From: Dokdonella fugitiva
GTDB taxonomy: Bacteria; Pseudomonadota; Gammaproteobacteria; Xanthomonadales; Rhodanobacteraceae
NCBI RefSeq assembly: GCF_014138265.1
Contig: NZ_JACGXL010000002.1
Coordinates: 62,001-126,000 of the forward strand
Direction of reading: 5' to 3'
Length of the DNA: 64,000 bases
Of the stretch, positions 1 through 8,065 are shown piece after piece. The notes beneath the pieces are model-generated. The model saw nothing but the letters and a program-made list of their open reading frames with translations. It was not told the origin of the DNA and made no database searches. The number at the start of each line of letters is the position of its first letter. Position 1 is the stretch's first letter. The translations under genes and the position numbers were made by a program.

Positions 1-657
1 TGGCGCAGTGGCCAGCGCCTGATCCTGCTGCTGACCCTGCCGTGCGCGGTGCTGCTGGTCGGGCTCGCCAAGCCGATCGTGGTCGTGCTGCTCGAACACG
101 GCCGCTTCGACGACCGCTCGACCGCGCTGACCGTGGAAGCGATGAGCATCCTCGCGATCGGCATGGTGTTCCGCTCGCAGGCGTACTTCAGCTACCGGGT
201 GCTGCACAGCATGATCCGGCCGTGGACACAGGTCTTCATCGGGCTCGCCGGCGTCGCGACCTGCGTCGGCCTCAACCTCGCCTGGGCGCAGCGCCTCGGC
301 CTGCGCGGCGTCGCGCTGTCCGCGGTGCTGTCGCAGTTGCAGTCGGCACTGATCGCCGCGCTCGTCGTGCGCCGCTTGCTGCGCGCGGACGCATCCGCGC
401 CGCGGGCGCTGTCGACGCCGGTGCTGCTGCCGGTCGGCGTGCTCGCCGCCGGCGTGCTGCTCGCGCGCCTGCTCGTGCCCGCCGGCCTCTACGAAGCAAG
501 CCATCGCCTGTGGGCGCTCGCCTGCGGGTTCGCCGCGGTGCCGGCCGGGCTTGCCGCGTTCGCGCTCGCCTGGCGCCTCGGCCTGCCCGAAGCGGTGGAC
601 CTCGTCGCGAAGCTGCGCAGCCGCCTCGCGCGCCCGCGGCGCCTGCGCGAACCGTGA
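1..657 (+). CDS. MurJ/MviN-like flippase, C-terminal part (5' truncated by window edge)
   Basis: The reading frame is open from the first base and gives the last 218 residues of an integral membrane protein. It has several hydrophobic helices and a stretch around residues 30-60 (GRFDDRSTALTVEAM, then IGMVFRSQAYFSYRVL) resembling the second half of MurJ/MviN flippases of the MOP superfamily. These proteins flip undecaprenyl-linked lipid II or polysaccharide units across the inner membrane. The tail is rich in arginine, as expected for a cytoplasmic end. It could be the housekeeping MurJ or a flippase of a polysaccharide locus; the missing N-terminus prevents a choice. No terminator hairpin follows directly. 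Confidence 0.7.
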   Translation, partial: WRSGQRLILLLTLPCAVLLVGLAKPIVVVLLEHGRFDDRSTALTVEAMSILAIGMVFRSQAYFSYRVLHSMIRPWTQVFIGLAGVATCVGLNLAWAQRLGLRGVALSAVLSQLQSALIAALVVRRLLRADASAPRALSTPVLLPVGVLAAGVLLARLLVPAGLYEASHRLWALACGFAAVPAGLAAFALAWRLGLPEAVDLVAKLRSRLARPRRLREP

Positions 658-696
658 CGGCCTTCACGAATCGCAGGCTCCCCGACAGCCGGGAAA

Positions 697-798
697 TCGA
701 TTTTCCGATAATCGAATCGGATTAATCGGCGGCATTTTCCGGGTGAATGCCGGATAACCGATTTCACCGTTTTACAACGTTGCTCACAAATTTTGAGC
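697..798. promoter_or_regulatory. AT-rich upstream region of the 900-2294 gene with imperfect palindromes
   Basis: Within otherwise GC-rich DNA this stretch is clearly richer in A and T. It contains a 25-nt partly self-complementary segment beginning CCGATAATCG and ending TTAATCGG (705-729). It also has a 17-nt near-palindrome GCTCACAAATTTTGAGC (782-798). The position, 100-200 bases before the start at 900, suits a promoter with operator sites. I cannot assign a -10 box with confidence. Confidence 0.35.
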
Positions 799-899
799 GA
801 ACCCGGGCAAGTCGTTGTCGCGGGTTGCGAATTTCATCGCAAACCGGGGCAGAAGCGGCCGGCAGAATTCTCGCCTCGCTTCCTCCCCTGGATTAATTC

Positions 900-2294
900 A
901 TGCCCGCCCCCCTGTTCCGGAATGTTTCGCTGCTTGCGCTCTCCCTCGTCGCGTCATCGGCGTTCGTGGCCGGCAATGCCCGTGCCGAATCCGTCGCCGA
1001 CGAAGTCTTCGGCAGCGGCTTCGAGGCACCGGCCGGCGGCGGGGTTGCCAATGCCTGCAGCACGTTCTACCCGAACGGCTTCACCCTGCTCGAAGGCAAG
1101 ATCAATCCACCGTCGGGCAGCTTCGCCAAGCCGGCCAAGGGCCAGGCGTTCGCCGACGCGGGCTTCGACACCTGCATGGTGCGCATGACCCAGCACGACG
1201 TCGAGCCGCCGCAGGAATTCGCGCGCAACGACTACTCGCGCCGCGAGCCGTTCAACGCCGACAACAGCCGCGTGCTCGTCTACGGTTCGGGCGGCTACTG
1301 GCATACCTACGACGCGAACACGCTGCAGTACTACAAGCAGCTCAACGGCCCGGCGGGCGACTCCGAAGTGCAGTGGCATCCGACCGATCCGAACAGCATC
1401 TACTACATGCCGACCAACGGCGGCCTGAAGATCTTCAAGCTCAACATCACGACCAACACCTCGCAGGTCGTCGCCGACTTCACCGGTCGCCTGCCGTGGT
1501 CGAGCGCCGCGCGCCTGTGGACGAAGAGCGAAGGTTCGCCGTCGCGCGACGGCCGCTACTGGGGCTTCCAGGCCGAAACGAGCAGCTTCGGCATCCTCGG
1601 TTACGTCGTCTACGACCTGCAGACCGACCAGATCGTCGGCACGCGCAGCGCGACCGTGCGCCCCGACCACACGAGCATGACGCCGTCCGGCCGCTGGTTC
1701 ACCTCGTCGGACGACACGCTCGGCACATGGGCATGGTCGCCCGACTTCACCCAGAAGAAGAAGCTGCTGCACAAGTCCGAGCATTCGGACATCGCGGTCG
1801 GCACGAACGGGCACGATCTCTACACGTCGATCGATTTCCAGAGCAACGACGGCGACGTGTTCTTCGTCGACATCGACGCCTGCCCGAGCGTGCCCGCCGA
1901 CGCCGACCCCGCGTCGACGCCGGAATGCCCGCGCACGGTGCTGTTCCCGACCTACGTCAACGGCTCCTCGACGTCGGTGCACATCTCCGGCAAGGCGTAC
2001 GCGAAGCCTGGCTGGGTGCTCATCTCGACCTACAACACGCACCAGGACCGCAGCGGCGCGTGGCCGTGGTTCACCAACAAGGAAATCGCGGTCGAACTCA
2101 AGGCCGACGGTCGCGTCTTCGGCCTCGGCTACCACCACGGTGGCGACGACGGCTACTGGACCGAGAACCAGGGCGCGGTCAACCGCGACTTCACGCGCGT
2201 CGCGTTCAATTCGAACTGGAGCACGGGCAGCCAGACCGACGTCGACGATTACCTGATCCAGCTCGAGCCCGGGATGATTCCCGCGGCGCAGTGA
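900..2294 (+). CDS. secreted beta-propeller protein carrying the F-x-x-GFE motif
   Basis: A 464-residue exported protein of unknown function. Residues 1-28 form a Sec signal peptide ending near NARA. The motif DEVFGSGFE follows at about residues 34-42. The rest is a series of repeats of the kind WTYDANTL / DLQTDQIVG / SPDGRYWGF, as in TolB-like or WD40-like beta-propellers. It has a full-length paralogue at 8066-9547 sharing long runs such as ARNDYSRR-PFNAD, the PTNGGLK block and the HKSEHSD-NGHDLY block. Some carbohydrate-active propellers have similar folds, but I see no defined catalytic set and do not assign a reaction. A strong terminator follows. The ATG at 900 is the first one leading directly into the signal peptide. 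Confidence 0.8.
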   Translation: MPAPLFRNVSLLALSLVASSAFVAGNARAESVADEVFGSGFEAPAGGGVANACSTFYPNGFTLLEGKINPPSGSFAKPAKGQAFADAGFDTCMVRMTQHDVEPPQEFARNDYSRREPFNADNSRVLVYGSGGYWHTYDANTLQYYKQLNGPAGDSEVQWHPTDPNSIYYMPTNGGLKIFKLNITTNTSQVVADFTGRLPWSSAARLWTKSEGSPSRDGRYWGFQAETSSFGILGYVVYDLQTDQIVGTRSATVRPDHTSMTPSGRWFTSSDDTLGTWAWSPDFTQKKKLLHKSEHSDIAVGTNGHDLYTSIDFQSNDGDVFFVDIDACPSVPADADPASTPECPRTVLFPTYVNGSSTSVHISGKAYAKPGWVLISTYNTHQDRSGAWPWFTNKEIAVELKADGRVFGLGYHHGGDDGYWTENQGAVNRDFTRVAFNSNWSTGSQTDVDDYLIQLEPGMIPAAQ

Positions 2295-2345
2295 CGACAC
2301 GCGGCGAGCGCCGCGTCGAACCACGAGGCGTCGCCTCGACGAAAG

Positions 2346-2374
2346 AAGGCCGGCGGTCATCCCGCCGGCCTTTT
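2346..2374 (+). terminator. Rho-independent terminator after the propeller gene
   Basis: An 11-bp perfect stem (AAGGCCGGCGG / CCGCCGGCCTT) with a 5-nt loop TCATC is followed by further T residues. It begins 51 bases after the stop codon at 2294. The T tail is on the + strand, so it terminates the 900-2294 transcript. It also lies between that gene and the convergent gene ending at 2421. Confidence 0.85.
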
Positions 2375-2420
2375 CGTTGTCACGCGGCGTGCGTCGCGCG
2401 CGGTCGCGTGGGTGCGGCGG

Positions 2421-5400
2421 TCACGGAATCGTGATCGCCGCGCCGCTGCGGTCGTAGGCCCAGTCGAGCACCTGCGCGGGGAACCCGCCGGGCGCCGTCG
2501 TGACCAGATGCAGGTAGCCGTAGTTCAACTGGCCGCTCGCTTCGTCGTAGAACGCGACGCCGAGATAGCCGTCCGTTCCGCCGACCCAGTTGCCGAGGCG
2601 GCGTGACGCGCCGGACACGGGCGAGCCCGGACCGATCGTGTCGCCCGCCTGCAGCACGGCGAAATCACCGTCGCCGTCGACGACGCCACCGACCGCGGTC
2701 TGGAACGCGGGCGGCACGACATCGCCGTACCAGTACACGTACATGCCGTCGCCATCCGGGCCGCCGACGAGGTCGTACAGGTTGACGTCGTCGCCGGTGA
2801 TGCCCGCGTCGTAGCCGTGGTAGTCGGCGGTCGCGAAATCGAACGCGCTGCCGTCCGCGCTGTCGGCGACCGCGGCGCCGATCGTGCCGCCGACGAGGTT
2901 CGGGTTCGCGCTCGACTCGAAGCCGTCGCAGAACACCGTGTCCGCACCGCCACTGCACGCGGCCGCGGGTGGATGGCCGACGACGAGGTCGACCGGGATC
3001 GCGAGCACGGCCTGCTGCGGATCGTTCGTGACGAGGCAGATCTGCGCGTGGTATTCGCCTTCGCCGAGCGCGCCGACGGCGGAGTCGGCGATGACCTGGA
3101 TCGTCGTGCTCGCGCCGCCGTCGATGCTCGTCGCCGCGGCACTCGCGCTCAACCACGGCACCACCGGACCCGAGCACATAGCGCCGCTGCCGCCGCCGGT
3201 GGCGACCGCGCGGATCATGAAGTTGCCGTCGAGCGAACCCTGCTCGACTTCGCCGACCGTACCGGTGATGTCGTTGTTGCCGAGATTGGACAGGTCGACC
3301 GGCGGCGTCGACGCCGACGAGATGTACGAGCGTCCCTGCGATCCCGATTCGTCGAGCGCCGCCGGGAACAGCCGCGGCATGAAGTTGCCCGCCAGCGCCC
3401 ACTGGTCGACGAAGCCGAGGTAGACGTCGCCGGCCGCGGGCACCTCGAAGTCGACCGCGTAGGTTTCGAAGTTGCCGGTGATCGCGATCGGCACGAGCGC
3501 GTCGACACCGAGGCGCACCGCGTTGCGCGGATCGCCGTCGGCGTCCGCGTCGAAGTACGCGACGAGGTTCGCCTGCAGTCCGCCGAGGTCGCCGTCGCCG
3601 GACGGCCAGTACACGGCGATCGAATGGATCGTCATCGCATCACTCGCGACGTAGCGGTTGAGGTACACCGCCGCCTGTTCGCCCGACGCGCTGCCCGCGC
3701 CGAGCGCGGTTTCCGCGCTGCCGTCGTCGAGCTGCAGCGTGAACGAGCCGGCGGGCGTCCACGGCGATGCCGCGATCGGCGCGCGCGCGAGTGCGCGTGA
3801 CCCGATCGTCGCGGGCATGCGCGGCGTGATCGCCTTGCCTGCGCCCGCCTTCGCACGTGCGTACGGCACGAGTGTCGCGTGCGCGGCGCTGCGCGTTTCG
3901 ATCGAGAACGCGAGCGGTGCGCTGCCGGCCGCATTCGACAGCACGACCGAGCCGTTCGCGCTCGCGCCGGCATCGACCTGGAACGCGAGCGACGCGGGTG
4001 CGACCGACGCGCTCGGCGGCACCGCATCGACGCCGAGCGCGACCGTGTCGATCCACCAGCCGTTGTCGCCGTCGGCGCTGAACGAGGCGTCGTCGGCGGT
4101 GCGGAAACGCAGGCGCGTCGCGTGCCCGGCGGCGGCGGCGGGCAAGGTCGCGACCGTGCTCATCCAGCCGTGGCTGTCGCCGGTCCATGCAGCGCGCCCG
4201 CCGATCGGATTGTTGCTGCCGTCGTTGAGCGTGGCGCCGTAGCCGCCGGTGACGAAGCGTCCGCCGGCGTCGACGATGTCGACGTACGGCGCACCGTCGA
4301 TCGAGATCTCGAGCACGGCGCCGTCGAAGCGGCGTTCGAGGTTGTAGCGATGGCGGAACGCCACGTGCTGGCGCGCGACCGGCGTGAACACCGGTGTTTG
4401 GAGCGTGAAGTCGGCGACTGTCGCGCGCTCGGGTGCGTGCGCGGAGATCGGCGCGGAGTCGGCGACGTCGCTGACCGTGCGCCAGTCCGCACCGGCGCCT
4501 GCGGCGGACGAGATCCAACCCGATGGCAGCGCCGGCGGCACGCTGCCGTCGAAGTCCTCGGCCGGAGGGAATGCACCGCCCGCCGCGCTCGTCACGAGCA
4601 GCGTCGCGCCGACCCCCCCCGCATTCGCGCCGAGATCGGTCTGCAGTGCGCCGGGCGCGAGCGTGTTCGTGTAGTTGCCGGGCGTCGTGCCGCTCACCGC
4701 GACGCTGACGCTGCACGCAGCCGCGGCGGGGATCTGCGCACCCGCGGGGAGGATCACGTGCGTGCCGCTCGCGGTCGGTGTCGCACCGGTGCACGTGCTG
4801 CTCGCGGGGCCGGCGACGACGAGGCCGGCCGGCAACACGTCGTCGAGGTCGGCGGTCAGCGTCGCCACGCCCGGTTGCGACTGGTTGCCGAGGGTGATCG
4901 TGAGCGTCGACGGACTGCCGGCCGGCACCGCGGCGGGCACGAACGCGAGCGCGAGGCCCGGCGGCGCGAGCACGCCGGTGGCGCGGAAGCGCAGGTCGTC
5001 GATGAGCTCGCCACCATCATTCTGCGCGCGGAACACGACCTTGCCGATCGGTGCCGCGCTGGTGACGCCGAAGAACACGGCGTTGTCGCGCGTGCCGACC
5101 GGCGTGACCGTGGTCATGCCGAGCGAGGCGCCGCCGGTGTCGAACACCTCGACGTCGATCGCGGTACCGCCGCTGAGTCCGCCGTAGACGTTCGCGGCGA
5201 CCGCGTCGGCGGCCGGATCGAGCGTGACGATCGTCGAGTCGACGAACGTCGTCGCGCCGACCGCGCGCGTGGCCTGGTTCGGACCCAGGAACGCGGGCGG
5301 GAACTCGATGATGCCGTTGCCCGAGGTCGAGGTGATCGCGAAGCCGCTCGCGAGCTGGCCCGGCGCGAAGCAGACGTCGTTCGACGTGCTGCCCATCGGT

Positions 5401-5705
5401 TCGCCGCACAGCGTCGGGAACGGCCCGACCGGGCTGCCGCCGTCGAACGTCTCGGTCGTGAGGTTCGGCGGCACGCCGACCGCGGCCTCGAACGACGCTT
5501 CGTCGGCGTGGAACTGCACGCCGCCGCGCACGTCGGCGCTCGCGCCGAAGGCGGATGATGCGGCGAACGCCGCGCCGAACAGCACGGCGACGAACGCGGA
5601 CAGCGCGGCACCGCGGCGCGCCGCGTGATCGCACCCTCCAGCGGCGCGCGGAGGGTGCGGGAATCGGGGGTTCTGCGCGCGACGCGCAGCCGTCGACATC
5701 TTCAT
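2421..5705 (-). CDS. large secreted multidomain protein (DUF11-like, MAM/ConA-like, choice-of-anchor type)
   Basis: A 1094-residue exported protein. After a long basic N-region a hydrophobic segment (about residues 33-52) acts as signal peptide. Visible modules: an N-terminal beta-sandwich around residues 65-250 of the kind seen in PEP-CTERM anchored proteins; a DUF11/conserved-repeat domain at about 255-370; a jellyroll/ConA-like module at about 385-560 (ADWRTVSDVADSAP, GDNGWWIDTVALG); an Ig-like region; and the motif ADTVFCDGFE at about residue 927. A separate C-terminal domain of about 160 residues follows. There is no PEP-CTERM or LPXTG tail. An uninterrupted run of eight G lies in the coding strand (plus 4613-4620). 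The start at 5705 has GGAACG upstream; a second ATG two codons later is possible. Function is probably adhesive or structural at the surface. Confidence 0.75.
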   Translation of the reverse strand: MKMSTAARRAQNPRFPHPPRAAGGCDHAARRGAALSAFVAVLFGAAFAASSAFGASADVRGGVQFHADEASFEAAVGVPPNLTTETFDGGSPVGPFPTLCGEPMGSTSNDVCFAPGQLASGFAITSTSGNGIIEFPPAFLGPNQATRAVGATTFVDSTIVTLDPAADAVAANVYGGLSGGTAIDVEVFDTGGASLGMTTVTPVGTRDNAVFFGVTSAAPIGKVVFRAQNDGGELIDDLRFRATGVLAPPGLALAFVPAAVPAGSPSTLTITLGNQSQPGVATLTADLDDVLPAGLVVAGPASSTCTGATPTASGTHVILPAGAQIPAAAACSVSVAVSGTTPGNYTNTLAPGALQTDLGANAGGVGATLLVTSAAGGAFPPAEDFDGSVPPALPSGWISSAAGAGADWRTVSDVADSAPISAHAPERATVADFTLQTPVFTPVARQHVAFRHRYNLERRFDGAVLEISIDGAPYVDIVDAGGRFVTGGYGATLNDGSNNPIGGRAAWTGDSHGWMSTVATLPAAAAGHATRLRFRTADDASFSADGDNGWWIDTVALGVDAVPPSASVAPASLAFQVDAGASANGSVVLSNAAGSAPLAFSIETRSAAHATLVPYARAKAGAGKAITPRMPATIGSRALARAPIAASPWTPAGSFTLQLDDGSAETALGAGSASGEQAAVYLNRYVASDAMTIHSIAVYWPSGDGDLGGLQANLVAYFDADADGDPRNAVRLGVDALVPIAITGNFETYAVDFEVPAAGDVYLGFVDQWALAGNFMPRLFPAALDESGSQGRSYISSASTPPVDLSNLGNNDITGTVGEVEQGSLDGNFMIRAVATGGGSGAMCSGPVVPWLSASAAATSIDGGASTTIQVIADSAVGALGEGEYHAQICLVTNDPQQAVLAIPVDLVVGHPPAAACSGGADTVFCDGFESSANPNLVGGTIGAAVADSADGSAFDFATADYHGYDAGITGDDVNLYDLVGGPDGDGMYVYWYGDVVPPAFQTAVGGVVDGDGDFAVLQAGDTIGPGSPVSGASRRLGNWVGGTDGYLGVAFYDEASGQLNYGYLHLVTTAPGGFPAQVLDWAYDRSGAAITIP
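4613..4620. repeat. homopolymeric C8 tract inside the large secreted protein
   Basis: Eight consecutive C on the + strand (G8 in the coding strand) encode part of an Ala-Gly-Gly-Val stretch between the DUF11-like and jellyroll modules. The reading frame is intact on both sides as sequenced. G tracts of this length can slip during replication, so this is a possible switch site or a likely place for sequencing error. Confidence 0.6.
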
Positions 5706-6050
5706 GGCTCGTTCCGGATTGCAGGGGCCGTGCGCGAGCGCATCCGCGTCGGCACGACGCGAACGACGGCATCACGGCGGATCCGGCCTCACCGCGCTCC
5801 CTACGCGGCGGCCGTGGGCATCGCGCGCCGACGGGGGCGCGCTCGTCTCGTCCGCCGGACGCGCGCGCGAGATCGCGCGTCCGTTCGCCGCGCGTCCGTC
5901 GCGGCCGGCTCGCCGCCGGCATGCCTGCAGCGCAGGCGCCCGCCGGCGACGGCGGAACCGGCACAGCCTAGGCGCGCCGTACGCGGCCCGGCAATGCCGA
6001 TTTGCGGCACGTTTGTGCCGTTGGCACAAATATGCCTAAAGGCGACGGGG
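5706..6050. other. 345-bp intergenic region between the large secreted protein and the upstream regulator
   Basis: No convincing ORF lies here: all candidate frames are Arg/Ala-rich shadows. It is the upstream region of the minus-strand gene starting at 5705 and lies just past the 3' end of the regulator at 6051. Its only notable content is the pair of overlapping inverted repeats at 6005-6030. Confidence 0.6.
6005..6030. promoter_or_regulatory. overlapping inverted repeats GGCAC/GTGCC, candidate operator
   Basis: Two perfect inverted repeats share an arm: CGGCAC-GTTT-GTGCCG (6005-6020) and TTTGTGCC-GTT-GGCACAAA (6012-6030). They give three regularly placed GGCAC/GTGCC half sites in 26 bases. 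There is no T run typical of a terminator on either strand. The site is 22 bp past the stop of the TrmB/LuxR-type regulator and about 300 bp upstream of the large secreted protein gene, so it could bind that regulator. It could also be part of a weak terminator. Confidence 0.4.
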
Positions 6051-7046
6051 TCAGCGCACTGCGGAGCGCTGCGCGGCGAGGAAGCCGAGCTGGCAGCGCG
6101 TCGCCGCACCGAGCTCCTTCATGAGGCCGCTGATCCGCCGCGCGAGCGTGCGGTGCGAGATGCCCAGTTCGAGCTGGATCGCCTTGTCGTTGAGGCCCGA
6201 CGTGAGCAGCGAGAGCAGCGCGTCGCGCGTGCCGGCGTCCTCGTCGTGCGCGACCGTGTACGGCGTCGCCGCGCGCCACAGCATGTCGAAGATCTCGCAC
6301 AGCGCGTCGAGCAGCGACGACGGCCGCACCAGCAGCACCGGCCCGTCCGGACGCTCGAGGTCGAGCGGGATGATCGCCATGCGCCGATCGGCGATGACGA
6401 GCTTGAACGGCAGCGACGCCGCGATGCGGCATTCCTCGCCGCGCGCGGCGTTGTCGCGCATGTGCTCGGTCCAGCCCGGCATCGACAACAGGTCGCTGTC
6501 GATCAGCGCGCGGCAGCGCACGCCGCGCGAGAGCGCGTCGAACAGCAGGTGGTCGGGCTCGGCGATGTTGGAGATGAGCATCGGCCGGCGCGTGAGGCTG
6601 AGCAGTTCCTCGCGCACCGTGCGATGCATGTGCACGAACAGTTGCGCGGTCGCGCTCGGGCCGAGGATCTCGACGAGGCGCTCGTCGCGCACGACCGCGC
6701 CGACGCCGGCCGCGCCGAGCGTCGCGATCGCCGCGCGCGCGCGCTGCTGGCGCCGCTCCTCGTCGCGCTGGCTCGCCGCGATCAGCGCCTCGACGGCGAC
6801 GTCGGGCGGCGCGGCGAAGTAGCGCGGCGGGCGATCGGGCGTGTGCGAGACCATGCCGCGCTCACCGAGCGCGCGCAGCACGGCCGCTGCGCGGCGCGGC
6901 GTGAGATCGAGCCGGCGTGCGATCTCCGCGGGCGGCAGGCCGTCGTGGCGCAGCAGCAGGCGGTATGCGCGCTCTTCGAGCGGCGTCACGCCCATGGCGT
7001 CGAGCGTCTGCCGCGGGGCGGGCGCCGAGGGTCGCGTCGTTGGCAT
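6051..7046 (-). CDS. transcriptional regulator: TrmB-like N-terminal winged helix plus LuxR-type C-terminal HTH
   Basis: 331 residues. Residues about 15-90 form a winged helix of TrmB/MarR type (LEERAYRLLLRHDGLPPAEI, then LRALGERGMVSH). A middle region of about 150 residues resembles sensor parts of TrmB-like regulators. The last 60 residues are a GerE/LuxR-type helix-turn-helix (SGLNDKAIQLELGISHRTL, then ISGLMKELGAATR). It therefore has two putative DNA-binding ends. It lies upstream of and on the same strand as the large secreted protein gene, a possible target. The start at 7046 is the first ATG of the frame with the whole winged helix; an internal ATG at the MGVTPLEER segment is an alternative. 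Confidence 0.75.
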   Translation of the reverse strand: MPTTRPSAPAPRQTLDAMGVTPLEERAYRLLLRHDGLPPAEIARRLDLTPRRAAAVLRALGERGMVSHTPDRPPRYFAAPPDVAVEALIAASQRDEERRQQRARAAIATLGAAGVGAVVRDERLVEILGPSATAQLFVHMHRTVREELLSLTRRPMLISNIAEPDHLLFDALSRGVRCRALIDSDLLSMPGWTEHMRDNAARGEECRIAASLPFKLVIADRRMAIIPLDLERPDGPVLLVRPSSLLDALCEIFDMLWRAATPYTVAHDEDAGTRDALLSLLTSGLNDKAIQLELGISHRTLARRISGLMKELGAATRCQLGFLAAQRSAVR

Positions 7047-7105
7047 GCAGGTATCCGTGCGGCGGCAACGCTGCTAGGTAGCACGCCCGCGCGGGCGCGA
7101 CAACG

Positions 7106-7843
7106 TCAGCCGCGCGCGGACCGCCAAGCGCGCAGGCGGTAGGCGAGCTCGCCGACGAGTTCGTGCAGCGCGTCTTCCGCTTTCATCGTCGCGCTGCCGG
7201 TCGGCAGCAGGTAACCCGGGTTGTCGGGCGCGTGGTAGCGCGGCTGCACCGGGTACGAGCAGGCGTCGAACCCGGCGGCGCGGAACGCGACGAGCGCGCG
7301 CGCCATGTGCAGGCTCGAAGTCACCAGCCAGATCCGTCGCGGCAATGCCGGCGCGAGCCGCGCGCTCGCCTGCGCGTTCTGCCATGTGTTGAGCGAGGCG
7401 GCCTCGACCTGCAGGCTCGCCGCATCGGTGCCGAGATCGCGCGCGAGGTTCGCGAGGACCAGGCTGTCCGCGACACCGCGGTCGCTCGTGCCGATGATCG
7501 CGAGCGGCACCTTGCCGAGCGAACGCTGCAGCGCGACCGCACCGAGCAGCCGCTGGATGCTCGCGAGGCCGAGCGAGGCGTAGTCGTGCTCGTCGTGCGG
7601 GCGCGCGACGAGGCCCCCCGACAGCACGACGACCGCCTGCGGCGGCGCGCCGCTGCATGCCTCCGGCGCAGGCGCGCGCGCTTCCTGCAGTCGCACGAGC
7701 GCGTTCGCGCCGAGCGGCGTCGTCAATACGACGAGCACGGCGGCGGCGGCGACGCACAGTCCGCGCGCACGGCGCCAGCCGCGTCGATCCGCGATCCACC
7801 AGGCGACTCCGACGAGCAACAGCAGGCGCAGCGGCGACAGCAT
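7106..7843 (-). CDS. YdcF/ElyC-family (DUF218) membrane-anchored protein
   Basis: 245 residues. Two hydrophobic segments near the N-terminus (about 3-20 and 28-45) are followed by a DUF218 domain: AVVVLSGG at about residue 70, LVLANLARDLGTDAA, then NTWQNAQ and IWLVTSSLHMARA. ElyC and relatives are involved in cell-envelope polysaccharide metabolism; the biochemical reaction is not settled for most members. The start is chosen at 7843 because GGGAGG lies 6 nt upstream; the open frame continues further but with non-coding character. It ends only 60 bp before the regulator start at 7046 on the same strand, so the two may be cotranscribed. Confidence 0.8.
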   Translation of the reverse strand: MLSPLRLLLLVGVAWWIADRRGWRRARGLCVAAAAVLVVLTTPLGANALVRLQEARAPAPEACSGAPPQAVVVLSGGLVARPHDEHDYASLGLASIQRLLGAVALQRSLGKVPLAIIGTSDRGVADSLVLANLARDLGTDAASLQVEAASLNTWQNAQASARLAPALPRRIWLVTSSLHMARALVAFRAAGFDACSYPVQPRYHAPDNPGYLLPTGSATMKAEDALHELVGELAYRLRAWRSARG

Positions 7844-8004
7844 CCGAAACCTCCCGGCGACGGCGGCCAGTGTCGCACGTCCGGCGCGCACGCCCGCAGC
7901 CCGGCGGCAGCACGCGGCGCAGCTGTCGCGAAGCATGCACGGTGAGCCGCATCGGACGCATCGCACATCCGTCGCATGAACGACGCGTGCATCACGAGGT
8001 GCAC

Positions 8005-8010
8005 TACAAT
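8005..8010 (+). promoter_or_regulatory. -10 box (TACAAT) for the second propeller gene
   Basis: TACAAT lies 55 bp before the start at 8066 in a stretch otherwise lacking such hexamers. The region 17 bp upstream has no good TTGACA match, so the promoter is weak or needs an activator. Confidence 0.4.
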
Positions 8011-8065
8011 CGACCATGCGCACGGGCCGCGCGCATGGGCGCCCCCCAGGCACGGAGGCGACACG

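Noticed and set aside
5706-6050. Small protein genes in the gap upstream of the large secreted protein
   Set aside because: All frames give Arg/Ala/Pro-rich sequences with no RBS or conserved motif.
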